Source: Thermoplasmata archaeon (GTDB lineage Archaea > Thermoplasmatota > Thermoplasmata > Lutacidiplasmatales > UBA184). Taken from it: DNA of 43,872 bases. The notes below the pieces were generated by a model, which saw only the letters and a list, made by a program, of their open reading frames with translations, made no database searches and had not been told where the DNA came from. A program made the translations under genes and the position numbers. This document shows positions 34,808 to 43,872 of the stretch, one piece after another. The stretch is taken from contig JASHPZ010000055.1 in NCBI GenBank assembly GCA_030037815.1, positions 1-43,872 of the forward strand. The letters run 5' to 3'. The stretch's first letter is position 1. Each line of letters opens with the position of its first letter.

Positions 34808-35658
34808 CGCGGAGGGACCTCCCCCGGCGCCCCGAGCTCCGTGAGCGCCTGCCTCGCCTCGGCTTCGTTCGGAGGCTTGCCGTGGAACGCGTGCTGGCCC
34901 TCCATGAACGAGACGCCCTTCCCCTTCACCGTCCGGGCCACGATCGCGGTCGGCCCCGCCGTGTGGGCGCGCGCCGCGGCGAAGGCGTCGAGGATCTGGT
35001 GGAAATCGTGCCCGTCGACCTCGATCGTGTGGTAGCGGAAGGCGCGGAACTTGTCGGCGACGGGCTCGATGCCCATGATCGACTCGGTCGAGCCGTCCGT
35101 CTCGAGCCCGTTCCGGTCCAAGATCGCGACCAGGTTCCCGAGCCGGTAGTGGCCCCCGGCCATCAGCGCCTCCCAGGTCGGTCCGGCCTGGCACTCGCCG
35201 TCGCCCAGGATCGCGTAGACGCGGTTCGACCGGCCGGCCAGCCGGGCGTCGAGCGCCATTCCGACCGCCATTCCGATCCCTTGCCCCAGGCAACCGGTCG
35301 ACGCCTCGATGAACGGGAGCTTGTTCCGGTCGACGTGCCCCTGGAGCCGGCTCCCGAGCTTGCGCAGCGTCAACAGCTCCGCGCGGGGGAGGTACCCCCG
35401 CAGTGCCAGCGCGGCGTAGAGGGCCGGCGCGGCATGCCCCTTCGACAGCACGAGGCGGTCGCGGTCGGGCGCGTCGGGATGCGCCGGGTCGAGCCGCATC
35501 TCGCGGAAGAGGAGGGCGGTGATCAGGTCCGTCGCGGAGAGGCTCCCGCCGGGGTGCCCGCTCCCGGCGACGTACGTCATCCGGATGATCTCGCGCCGGA
35601 CCTCGAGCGCCGTCGCCGAAAGCGCGTCGAACGCGCCGGACGACGGCTCCTCCCCCAT
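34804..35658 (-). CDS. Transketolase, N-terminal (TPP-binding) subunit
   Basis: VRREIIRMTYVAGSGHPGGSLSATDLITALLF..RDRLVLSKGHAAPALYAALALRG..STGCLGQGIGMAVGMALDARL..GDGECQAGPTWEALM; ATG 35658. Confidence 0.95.
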   Translation of the reverse strand: MGEEPSSGAFDALSATALEVRREIIRMTYVAGSGHPGGSLSATDLITALLFREMRLDPAHPDAPDRDRLVLSKGHAAPALYAALALRGYLPRAELLTLRKLGSRLQGHVDRNKLPFIEASTGCLGQGIGMAVGMALDARLAGRSNRVYAILGDGECQAGPTWEALMAGGHYRLGNLVAILDRNGLETDGSTESIMGIEPVADKFRAFRYHTIEVDGHDFHQILDAFAAARAHTAGPTAIVARTVKGKGVSFMEGQHAFHGKPPNEAEARQALTELGAPGEVPPR

Positions 35659-35683
35659 GCGCGGCGCGCGGAGGTAGGGCGCT

Positions 35684-36601
35684 CTATTTGACGGTTGAGG
35701 AGCCGCGTCGCGCCCGGCCGCCGGTACGCGACGATCCGGCCGCTTCCGGCGCCGGCGCGAGCAGGGAACGGAGCGTCCGAAGGTCGGTCGCGTAGCGGTC
35801 GTACGAGTCGGGGTCGAGCGGGGTTTCGAGGTATCCCGGCGTGTTCGCCCAGCGCGCGTCGTTGACGAACGACCGGAACCCGTTCTCGCCGATCTGTCCG
35901 CGCCCGATGTTCTCGTGCCGGTCGAGGTGCGAGCCGAGCTCGGCCTTCGCGTCGTTGAGATGGAACGCCCGCACGGTCGGGCAACCCAGCACGCGGTCGA
36001 GGTGGTCGACCATCGCACCGTACTCCTCCTCGGTGCGGAAGTCGACGCCGCTCGCGAACAGATGGCAGGTATCGAGCGCCACCCCGAGTCGGTCCGGCCG
36101 GTCGACCATCGACAGGATCTCTTGGAGCTCCTCGAACGAGCGCCCGAGGGTCGTCCCCTGCCCGGCCGCGTTCTCGAGGAGGATCCGGACCCGGCCGTCG
36201 GGGGCGGTCTCGAGGATCCCCGTCAGGCTCTCGGCCAGGGTCCGGATCCCCGCTTCGGGGCCCGAGTTGAGGTGCGCGCCGGGATGGAAGATGAGCGCGT
36301 CGACGCCGAGCAGTTCGGCGCGGGCGAGCTCGTCGACGAACGCCGTGCGCGAACGGGCGAGGGTCTCCTTCTTCGGGCTCGCCAGGTTCGCGAGGTACCC
36401 GTGGTGGACCGCGCTCCCGCGGATCCCTTCGCGCGCGACCGCGTCCCGGAACTCGCCGGCGGCCGCGGGCGAGGTCGGGGGACCGGCCCACATCTGGGGG
36501 CTCTTCGAGAAAATCTGGATCGACTCGCAACCGATGCTGCGGCCGGTCGCGACCGCCTGAGCGAGCCCTTCCGCGATCCCGATGTGCGCGCCGAGGTGCA
36601 T
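35684..36601 (-). CDS. nfo: Endonuclease IV (AP endonuclease)
   Basis: MHLGAHIGIAEGLAQAVATGRSIGCESIQIFSKSPQMW..VHHGYLANLASP..IFHPGAH..LENAAGQGTTLG..LGVALDTCHLFASG..HLNDAK..GRGQIGENGFR. Confidence 0.95.
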   Translation of the reverse strand: MHLGAHIGIAEGLAQAVATGRSIGCESIQIFSKSPQMWAGPPTSPAAAGEFRDAVAREGIRGSAVHHGYLANLASPKKETLARSRTAFVDELARAELLGVDALIFHPGAHLNSGPEAGIRTLAESLTGILETAPDGRVRILLENAAGQGTTLGRSFEELQEILSMVDRPDRLGVALDTCHLFASGVDFRTEEEYGAMVDHLDRVLGCPTVRAFHLNDAKAELGSHLDRHENIGRGQIGENGFRSFVNDARWANTPGYLETPLDPDSYDRYATDLRTLRSLLAPAPEAAGSSRTGGRARRGSSTVK

Positions 36602-36657
36602 CGCGTCGCTTCCCCCCTCGGGCGCCGGACTATCCGCCCGAAATTAGAGCACCCGGA

Positions 36658-36780
36658 GGCTGACAGCTTTCCGCGCTTCCCGTAGGCTCGCGCACTTCAG
36701 TACCACGCGGAACGCCAGTGGGCTTAACTGCCGGGTTCGGAATGGGACCGGGTGTTTCCCCACCGCTTTGGCCGTCAGCC
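36658..36780 (-). rRNA. 5S rRNA
   Basis: Reverse complement starts GGCTGACGGC and ends GCTGTCAGCC (pairing helix I) and contains GGTCCCATTCCGAACCCGGCAGTTAAGCCC, the 5S loop B/C signature. Confidence 0.95.
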
Positions 36781-36929
36781 GAGCGGCGGACCCCGGTGGG
36801 CTACTTAAGGTTGGCCGGGCCGGCGAGGCGCGCGTGCCGCGCGCCGCCCCGGCGGGCAACGTTCAAGCCCGGAACGCGCTCCCGCCCTCGAGGCCGTCGC
36901 GGGCGTCCCGCACGGCCCGCCGCGCATCG

Positions 36930-39359
36930 ATGGAGAACGCCCCCCGGGTTGACGCCTATCGCCTCGCGCTCGACGTCGACTTCGCCGGACTCTCCTGGTC
37001 GGGGGCGGTCGAGATCGAACTCCACCCCGAAGGCCGCACGGTTTCGCTCGACTGCGAAGGGCTGACCGTCACCCGGGCCACCTGGGCCGGCGGCGCCGCG
37101 ACCCATCGAGTCGACCCGTCGCGCCATCGGCTCGACGTGACCCTCCCGGGGGCGGACGGAGGCACGGGTCCCCTCCGCGTCGAGTTCTCGGGACAGATCG
37201 AGCAGGGGGGTCTCCTCGGATTCTACCGCAGCCGGCACGGGAAGGGGTACGCCCTCGTCACGCAGTGCGAGCCGGTGGGGGCGCGCAAGGTGTTCCCGTG
37301 CATCGACCGCCCGGATCGCAAGGCGCCACTCTCCCTGACGGTCCGCACGCAGTCCGGACTCGAGGTCGTCGCGAACGCCCCCGTCGCCCAGCGGGACGAG
37401 CGCGGGGACCGCACGACGTGGAGCTTCGGGCCGACCCCGGCGATGGCGACCTACCTGTTCTTCCTGGGAGTCGGCACGTTCGACGCGCTCGAGGACCGGT
37501 CGTCCCGGGTCGCGCTCCGCGTGCTCACCCCGCCCGGCCGGGGGGCGGCCGGCCGATTCGCTCTGGACGCCGCCCGTCGGATCCTTGCGGCATACGAGGC
37601 GTACTACGGCATCCCGTACCCGCTCCCGAAGCTCGACCTGCTCGCGGTCTCCGAGCACGCGTTCGGCGCGATGGAGAACTGGGGGGCGATGAGCTTCCGC
37701 GACATGCGCCTCCTGGTCGACGAGACGACGAGCGCCCAAGGAAAGGACGAGATCCTCGACACGATCTCGCACGAGATCGCCCACCAGTGGTTCGGGAACC
37801 TCGTGACGCTGACGGACTGGGAGGACGTCTGGCTGAACGAAAGCTTCGCGTCGTTCCTCGCCACCAAGATCGCCCACCAGGTCGAACCGTCGTTCGACCC
37901 GAAGACGGCGTCGATCCTCCACGTCGCGGGGACGTCCGCGGCGTTGCTCGGCGACTCCCTGCGCTCGACCCACCCGGTGCGCGCCGCAGCGGTGCGGCCG
38001 GAGGAGATCAGCCAGATCTTCGACGAGATCAGCTACGGCAAGGGGTCGGCCCTCCTCGGGATGATGGAGGCGTACCTCGGGCCGGACCAGTTCCGGGCGG
38101 GCGTGACCCAGTACCTCGACCGGTTCCGGTACCGGAACTCGGTCACGACCGACCTCTGGAACGCCCTGAGCGAGTCGACCGGGGAGCCGGTCGCGACAAT
38201 GCTCGGGCCGTGGACCGACCGCTCCGGACTCCCGCTCGTGCGCGCGGGGGTCGTGCCGGGGGGGCTCCACCTCCGCCAGGAGCGATTCTGGATGGGGGGT
38301 CCGGGGGAGCCGACGACGTGGCCGATCCCCCTGATGCTCGAAGTGAACGGCCGGCCGCAGACGGTGCGGTTCGACGCGCCCGAGATGCACGTGCCGGTCC
38401 CCGACGGAGCGGTCGTGCACCTGAACCCCGAAGCGGTGGGTTTCTACCGGGTCCTCTACGACGCGGAGCTCTACGATCGACTGTTCCGCGTCCTGCCCGG
38501 TCGGTCGGCCGCCGACCGGTGGGTCGTGCTGGAGGACCTGGCCGCGTTCCTCCCCTCGGGGGCCGTCCCGTGGGCGACGTTCGAGCGGTTCGCGCGCGCC
38601 CACGCGGGCGCGACCGAACGCCTCGTGGTCGACTCCCTCGTCACTTCGCTCGCGACGGGCGCCCTCGTCCTGCCCCACCACGTCCCGGTGCAGGACCTCG
38701 CCCGGGCGTACTTCGCGGGACAGTACGAACGGATCGGCCCGCGCCGCCGCCCGGGCGAACCGACCTCGGACTCGCTCGCGCGCGAGAGCATCGTCTCGGC
38801 CCGCGTGCGCATCGACCGGGCGTTCGCCCGTGACTTCTCCGAGATGTTCGTCGAGTGGGACCGGCTGGACGCCGAGGTCCGCGGCGCGGCCGCGCTCGCG
38901 CGGGCTCGGGCGGACGGCGCAAGCGCCCACCGCGAAATTCGGACCGCGCTCGAGCACGCCGCGACCGAGGTCGACGTCCTCCGGCTCGAGCGGGCGCTCG
39001 CGTGGAGCGCCGATCCGGCCTCACTGAGAGAGACCCTCGCCTGGGTGCTCGATGGGACCGTCAACCGCGGACACGCCGCCTCGGTGATCTTGCAAGCGGC
39101 GATGAATCCCGAGGCCAGGGACCTGACCTGGGAGTGGTTCCAGCGGGAACTGCCGCGCATCGACCAACTGTTCCGGGGCTCCGGGTTCCTTTCCCAGACG
39201 TTCGAGCACGCGATCCCGTACCTTGGACTGGGCCGGCGTACCGCGGTCGAGGAGTACTTCGCCGCGCACGAGTACCCCGAGGGGGCGCGAGGCCTTGCGA
39301 AGGGACTCGAGCGGCTCGATATCCTCCAGGCGCTCGCGAGCCGGCTCCCCCGCGACTAA
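36930..39359 (+). CDS. M1 family aminopeptidase (zinc metallopeptidase)
   Basis: AFGAMENWGAMSFRD, TISHEIAHQWFGNLVTLTDWEDVWLNESFASF (HExxH..E), ISYGKGSALLGMME; ATG 36930 chosen because the upstream ORF start overlaps the 5S gene. Confidence 0.95.
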   Translation: MENAPRVDAYRLALDVDFAGLSWSGAVEIELHPEGRTVSLDCEGLTVTRATWAGGAATHRVDPSRHRLDVTLPGADGGTGPLRVEFSGQIEQGGLLGFYRSRHGKGYALVTQCEPVGARKVFPCIDRPDRKAPLSLTVRTQSGLEVVANAPVAQRDERGDRTTWSFGPTPAMATYLFFLGVGTFDALEDRSSRVALRVLTPPGRGAAGRFALDAARRILAAYEAYYGIPYPLPKLDLLAVSEHAFGAMENWGAMSFRDMRLLVDETTSAQGKDEILDTISHEIAHQWFGNLVTLTDWEDVWLNESFASFLATKIAHQVEPSFDPKTASILHVAGTSAALLGDSLRSTHPVRAAAVRPEEISQIFDEISYGKGSALLGMMEAYLGPDQFRAGVTQYLDRFRYRNSVTTDLWNALSESTGEPVATMLGPWTDRSGLPLVRAGVVPGGLHLRQERFWMGGPGEPTTWPIPLMLEVNGRPQTVRFDAPEMHVPVPDGAVVHLNPEAVGFYRVLYDAELYDRLFRVLPGRSAADRWVVLEDLAAFLPSGAVPWATFERFARAHAGATERLVVDSLVTSLATGALVLPHHVPVQDLARAYFAGQYERIGPRRRPGEPTSDSLARESIVSARVRIDRAFARDFSEMFVEWDRLDAEVRGAAALARARADGASAHREIRTALEHAATEVDVLRLERALAWSADPASLRETLAWVLDGTVNRGHAASVILQAAMNPEARDLTWEWFQRELPRIDQLFRGSGFLSQTFEHAIPYLGLGRRTAVEEYFAAHEYPEGARGLAKGLERLDILQALASRLPRD

Positions 39360-39396
39360 CGCCCCCGACCGGCCGGCGAGCGCCCCTAGGGTGCGG

Positions 39397-39404
39397 TATT
39401 TAAG
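39397..39404 (+). promoter_or_regulatory. Putative TATA box for the giant surface protein
   Basis: tatttaag, 42 bp upstream of ATG 39439. Confidence 0.6.
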
Positions 39405-39438
39405 ACTGGACCAATTCGGCCCCCCGGTTTCCACTCCG

Positions 39439-42400
39439 ATGACGAGCGCAGCGTACGCCCGAAGTGCCCCGCCGTGGACGAACGGATCCTGGGCCGCCCG
39501 CCGGTCGACCGCGGTCGCGGTCGCCCTCGTGGTCGTGCTGTCGGCGGCGTTGGGCGGAATGCTGGCCGTCGCCTTCGCCACACCCGGCGCGCCCGCGACC
39601 GGGTCGGCTCCGGTGATCGGCGCGCACGCAACCCCCTCCGCACCATCGACCACGGTTGCGAGTTCCGCCGCGACGTCGGCGGCCGCAGCCTCCCTGTCCG
39701 AGGCAAAGTTGCTCGCGCCGAACGCGCCCCAGCCCCAGACCAACTCGGTCGCGTTTCCGTCCGATTTCCACCTCCCGAACGTCACCGCCTCGGGGAACCG
39801 ACCGAACTCGTGGGGCGGCTCTGCGCTGCCCCCGGGCGTCCTCCTCCCGACCTCCTCGGGCGGCTCGATCCCGGGCTGGGGGGGCGGCGGAAACAACTCC
39901 ACCAACTCCTACTCGAAGTTCTGCAACGGCATCTGGCCCGACGGCGGCCAGAGCGTCTACCAGAACGAGTACTGCTACGGACACGATGAGCCGGGCATCG
40001 ACTTCTACTCCCCGCTCTCCGGCAGCGGCGGGAACATCACCTGGAACATCACGCTGCCGATCGACCGCTCCCCCGTCCTCAACCAGTCCGATCTCTACGT
40101 CGCGATCTGGTTCGGGCTGACCCTGACCGACCCGTACGGGTGGATGGACAACTGCATGCTCGAGCTCCAGTTCTATCCGGACTCAAGCTGGTACGCGCCC
40201 GGCCCGACCAACCCCGCGGACACGGTCTACGGGCAGTGGGTCGGCGAGGCGGTCGCCTGGCAGATCGAGGCCGCCACCGGCGCCGAAGACCCGTGCTTCA
40301 TCTCGCCGCTGTTCACGAACGGCACGTTCGGACCGGACTTCTTCAACATGTCCCAGGGCGACAACATCATCGTGAAGATGAGCGGCTGGACGAACGACCC
40401 CTGGGGCGAGAACCTCACCATCCAGGACGTCACCAAGGGCACGGAGTCGCTCGTCAACCTCTACAACCGCACCGGTGCCTACGCGAACGAGTACAGCGAG
40501 CAGGACAACTACGTCACGGGGACCCCGCTCTACCCCCTCGACCCGGCGTACACGACCAACGACGTAGAGAACGCCCTCTCATGGACGCCGGGCGGTGAGT
40601 TCCCGGCCTCGTTCGCGTTCGAGATCGGGCACAGCGGGAATCCGACCGTGCCCGAGACGAACTCGTACGGAGGCTGTTCGCCGGGCGTACCGCCGAGCAA
40701 CCCGTCGACACCGTGCCCGAGCTACGACCCTGGGAGCTGGCTCAACGACACGCAGCAGCCGTGGGAGATTCACGCCCCGACTTTCTCGAACGGCTCGACC
40801 TCGATGGTCGCCGCGCAGGTCGGATTCCACCAGGACATCGGAGCGCAGGGGTTCGTCGACAACTCGACCGGTACCGCCGTCACGACGGCGTGCATCGGCT
40901 CGACGCCCGGCGCCTGGTGTGACTACCCCTGGTACTCGTATTCGTGTTCGGAGCAAGCGTTCAACTACGGCGCGGTCGACTACGCATCGACCTCGGACGA
41001 CTTCGGGCAGGACAACGAGTACCAGTACGGGACCCAGTACAACACCGCCGGCCTCGGCTTCTACCCCCCGTCGAATGTCTCGATCCCGACGTGCGGCGCG
41101 GCGTCGTACTCGGTCTCCGTCGGCGTGACGAGCGGCGGCGGATCGGCGTTCTTCCTCAGTCACGAGTACGTCAACTCGTCGACAACGGTCTCGGGCGTCG
41201 GTGCGGGGGAGTACTCCGTCAACGCGATCCCCGAGTCCGGCGAGTATTTTGTCGACTGGACCGCCACGGGCGGCATCTCGGTCGGGAACGCGTCCACGCC
41301 CTGGACCTCGATCGACGTCAGCGGGACCGGGACGGTCTCGGCCACGTTCGCGGTCGTCGGAGTCCCGACCTTGGTGACGTTCGACGGGTCGCCGTCCACA
41401 GGGTCCGTCGAGATCGCCCCCGGCTACACGCTCACCCTGACAAGCGGCAGCCACGAGGCCAGCGGCTCGAGCGACAGCCTCTACGCCGGCTCGTACGGCA
41501 TGTTGGCGATCCCCGGTCCCGGCTACAACTTCAGCCACTGGGAAGTCTCGGGGAGCGGGGCGAGCGTCGCGTCGCCCAACCTGCCGTTCACGACCCTCTT
41601 CGTGCAGGCCGGCGGCCTGCCGACCACTGTGACGGCCGAGTACGTCTCGACGTCGCTGACGACCACGTTCGTGATCGAGGACTACATCGGGGACGGCACC
41701 GTCTCGTTCAACGGAAACGGCGCGGTCTCGGAGCACGAGTACACGAACATCGACCTCGGGGGCTACGTGATGACCGCGACTCCGGCCTCGGGCTGGCACT
41801 TCGTCGAGTGGGCGTACGGCGGCACCGCGGTGGTCACCAACGTCGCGGATTCGACCGACTACGTCCTATTGGAGCAGGCCCCGAGCTACTCGATCGTCGG
41901 CGCGGTCTTCGCGCTCGAGCTGACGATCGACACCACCCCGACCACGGACGGGAACGTCGCAATCGCGAGCCAGGGCTCGCCCGCCGAGCCGTCCGGGACG
42001 ACGTACAACATCTCGCCGGGCAACTACACCCTCGTCGCCGCGCCGTCCGCGGGCGACGTCTTCTCCGACTGGACGGTCTCGAGCGCGTCGGCGATGTGGG
42101 CCGAAGAGGGCACGAGCGCCGTGACGGTCCTCTGGCTCAACACGACCGGCACGATCACGGCCCACTTCACCACGGCGACCTCGACCACCAAGGTCTTCCT
42201 CAACGCGACCCCCTCGGCCGGCGGAAGCTTCCTGTTCAACTACGTCGAGCTGCCGTCGGGCTCGACCCAGAACACGGTCGGCGCCGGGGTGTACGTCGTC
42301 TACGCGCTCACGAACCCGGCGTACTCGTTCTCCGGTTGGGCGTCGGCCGTCTTCAGCGGCGACGTGGGACTGCTCCAGGCGCAGGGCGACGCCGCGATCA

Positions 42401-43872
42401 TCCAGATCGGGACGACGGTAGGACACGGCGCGATCGCGGCGACCTTCACCCCGCTCAAGGAGAACGTGACGTTCGTCGGCTTCGGCCTCGCGACCATCAA
42501 CTCGGCGTCGGTGAAGCCCGGCACGAGCGTCGGCGAGTACGCGGGGTCGTACGCCATCAGCCTCGCGATGCCGTCCAACACGACGTTCCTCCGCTGGGTC
42601 GTCCAGGGCGCCACTCTCGCGGACGCGAACGCGATCTCGACCACGCTCAACGTGTCGGGGCCCGCGCTGGTCGAGGCCATCGAGACTCCGAACTCCCCGC
42701 TGGCCGTCGGGGCGGTCACGGTCTCGCCGTCGACGACGATCACCGCCGGGACGAACCTTTCGATCTCGGTGGCGGTGTCGGGCGGTGCGGCGCCGTACCG
42801 CTACAGTTGGACGGTCCCGAGCGGTTGCGGAACGCCGACCACGCCGTCGTTCTCCTGCACGCCGAACGCGCAAGGGATCTTCCACGTCAGCGCGAACGTC
42901 ACCGACAGCTTCGGAGAGAGCATGCTGTCGTCCGTCGTCACCGTCCAGGTCGTCGGCGCGCTCGCGATCGGGGCGTTTTCGATCGCGCCCGGCGTCGTGA
43001 CGCTCGGCACGGCGGTCAACCTGACGGTCGTCACCGTCGGCGGTGAGGCGCCCTACAGCTACGTCTACTCGGGCCTCCCCGGCTGCACGACCCTCACGGC
43101 CCCCTCCGGCCTCTGCACGCCGACCGCGGCCGGTAACTTCACCGCGGAGGTCACGGTGACCGACCACGCGGGAACCGTCCGAACGGCGAACGCGACCATC
43201 CTGGTGAACCCGGCGCTGGTCCTCACCGCGTTCAATGCGACTCCCGGTGCGCTCACCAAGGGAACGCTCACCCTGATCGGCGGGATGGTGTTGGGCGGCA
43301 CCTCGCCGTTCAGCTACACGTACACGGGGCTCCCCACGGGGTGCGTCCCCGCGAACCAGTCGTCGGTCAGCTGCACGCCCGGGGCGACCGGGTCGTTCGT
43401 CGTGACGCTGTTCGTGAACGACTCCGGTGGAGGCCACACCTCGAGCACGACCACGGTCGTCGTCAACGCGCTCCCGTCGGTCGCCTCGTTCACGGCGAGC
43501 CCCTCCTCCGTGTCGAGCGGCACCGCGTTCACGCTGACGGTCGTCGTCGCCGGCGGGACCGCGCCGTTCACCTACGCCTACTCGGACCTCCCGGCCGACT
43601 GCCCGAGCGCGAACGTCTCGGCGCTCCCTTGCACGAGCCACGACTCGGGGTCGTACAACGTCACCGTCCTCGTGACGGACGTCGACGGGAAGACGGCGCA
43701 CGGCTCGGCGGCGGTCACGGTCTCGTCCGCGCCCGGCGGCACGAGCGGGTCGGGGTCGAGCGGGATCCCCACGCTCGACTGGATCCTGATCGCGGTCGTC
43801 GTCGTGGTGGTGGTCGCGGCGCTCGCGGTCTTCCTGATGCGGCGGAAGCCGCCGGCGGCCGCCTCCGCCCCC
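39439..43872 (+). CDS. Giant secreted/surface protein (>=1478 aa, 3' end beyond window): unique N-terminal domain, InlB-like B-repeats, Cys-paired Ig/PKD-like repeats, C-terminal TM
   Basis: My translation from ATG 39439 has no stop to the window end (4434 nt). Starts MTSAAYARSAPPWTNGSWAARRSTAVAVALVVVLSAALGGMLAVAFA..; ends ..GIPTLDWILIAVVVVVVVAALAVFLMRRKPPAAASAP. Missing from the ORF track because it has no stop in the window. Confidence 0.93.
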   Translation, partial: MTSAAYARSAPPWTNGSWAARRSTAVAVALVVVLSAALGGMLAVAFATPGAPATGSAPVIGAHATPSAPSTTVASSAATSAAAASLSEAKLLAPNAPQPQTNSVAFPSDFHLPNVTASGNRPNSWGGSALPPGVLLPTSSGGSIPGWGGGGNNSTNSYSKFCNGIWPDGGQSVYQNEYCYGHDEPGIDFYSPLSGSGGNITWNITLPIDRSPVLNQSDLYVAIWFGLTLTDPYGWMDNCMLELQFYPDSSWYAPGPTNPADTVYGQWVGEAVAWQIEAATGAEDPCFISPLFTNGTFGPDFFNMSQGDNIIVKMSGWTNDPWGENLTIQDVTKGTESLVNLYNRTGAYANEYSEQDNYVTGTPLYPLDPAYTTNDVENALSWTPGGEFPASFAFEIGHSGNPTVPETNSYGGCSPGVPPSNPSTPCPSYDPGSWLNDTQQPWEIHAPTFSNGSTSMVAAQVGFHQDIGAQGFVDNSTGTAVTTACIGSTPGAWCDYPWYSYSCSEQAFNYGAVDYASTSDDFGQDNEYQYGTQYNTAGLGFYPPSNVSIPTCGAASYSVSVGVTSGGGSAFFLSHEYVNSSTTVSGVGAGEYSVNAIPESGEYFVDWTATGGISVGNASTPWTSIDVSGTGTVSATFAVVGVPTLVTFDGSPSTGSVEIAPGYTLTLTSGSHEASGSSDSLYAGSYGMLAIPGPGYNFSHWEVSGSGASVASPNLPFTTLFVQAGGLPTTVTAEYVSTSLTTTFVIEDYIGDGTVSFNGNGAVSEHEYTNIDLGGYVMTATPASGWHFVEWAYGGTAVVTNVADSTDYVLLEQAPSYSIVGAVFALELTIDTTPTTDGNVAIASQGSPAEPSGTTYNISPGNYTLVAAPSAGDVFSDWTVSSASAMWAEEGTSAVTVLWLNTTGTITAHFTTATSTTKVFLNATPSAGGSFLFNYVELPSGSTQNTVGAGVYVVYALTNPAYSFSGWASAVFSGDVGLLQAQGDAAIIQIGTTVGHGAIAATFTPLKENVTFVGFGLATINSASVKPGTSVGEYAGSYAISLAMPSNTTFLRWVVQGATLADANAISTTLNVSGPALVEAIETPNSPLAVGAVTVSPSTTITAGTNLSISVAVSGGAAPYRYSWTVPSGCGTPTTPSFSCTPNAQGIFHVSANVTDSFGESMLSSVVTVQVVGALAIGAFSIAPGVVTLGTAVNLTVVTVGGEAPYSYVYSGLPGCTTLTAPSGLCTPTAAGNFTAEVTVTDHAGTVRTANATILVNPALVLTAFNATPGALTKGTLTLIGGMVLGGTSPFSYTYTGLPTGCVPANQSSVSCTPGATGSFVVTLFVNDSGGGHTSSTTTVVVNALPSVASFTASPSSVSSGTAFTLTVVVAGGTAPFTYAYSDLPADCPSANVSALPCTSHDSGSYNVTVLVTDVDGKTAHGSAAVTVSSAPGGTSGSGSSGIPTLDWILIAVVVVVVVAALAVFLMRRKPPAAASAP

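Noticed and set aside
36718-37065. Plus-strand ORF across the 5S gene, and the M1 peptidase ORF start at 36768
   Set aside because: The region is 5S rRNA on the minus strand; the peptidase more plausibly starts at ATG 36930.
40944-43046. 700-aa plus ORF, and 611-aa minus ORF at 41866..43701
   Set aside because: Shadow frames of the open surface-protein gene starting at 39439.
1-43872. CRISPR arrays, transposons, integrases, prophage or known defence systems
   Set aside because: No short regularly spaced direct repeats, terminal inverted repeats or recognisable mobile/defence proteins were seen. The periodicity at 42700-43725 is a protein-domain repeat, not a CRISPR.

Overview
High-GC archaeal chromosomal segment. 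Gene content (KEOPS Pcc1, archease, Rpo6/RpoK, L40e, translin, split transketolase, a solo 5S rRNA gene, PKD-rich surface proteins) fits a Thermoplasmata-like lineage; this is an inference, not a database result. I support about 36 protein genes, one tRNA-Gly(GCC) and one 5S rRNA. No CRISPR array, transposase, integrase or phage module was seen. Very high GC3 creates many long antisense and out-of-frame shadow ORFs in the supplied track (up to 1492 aa), which I reject. The track misses two genes I consider real: L40e (50 aa, too short to be listed) and the largest gene in the window, a >=1478-aa surface protein from 39439 that stays open past the right edge. Points worth a second look: a degenerate cysteine-less A-type (HesB/IscA-like) domain fused to a MIP18/SufT-like domain; a PKD/FN3 ectoprotein with a C-terminal TM and cytoplasmic zinc ribbon; the giant surface protein with tandem InlB-like and 85-aa disulfide-bearing Ig-like repeats; a perfect 24-bp palindrome just upstream of an ABC exporter start; a transketolase/transaldolase/DUF357/translin/MTA-phosphorylase gene string; an N-acylamino-acid-racemase-like enolase with a GNAT (COG3375-like) gene a few kb away; a MoxR-DUF58-DUF4129 membrane module linked to serine biosynthesis genes. 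I found no clear-cut new defence or mobile system.
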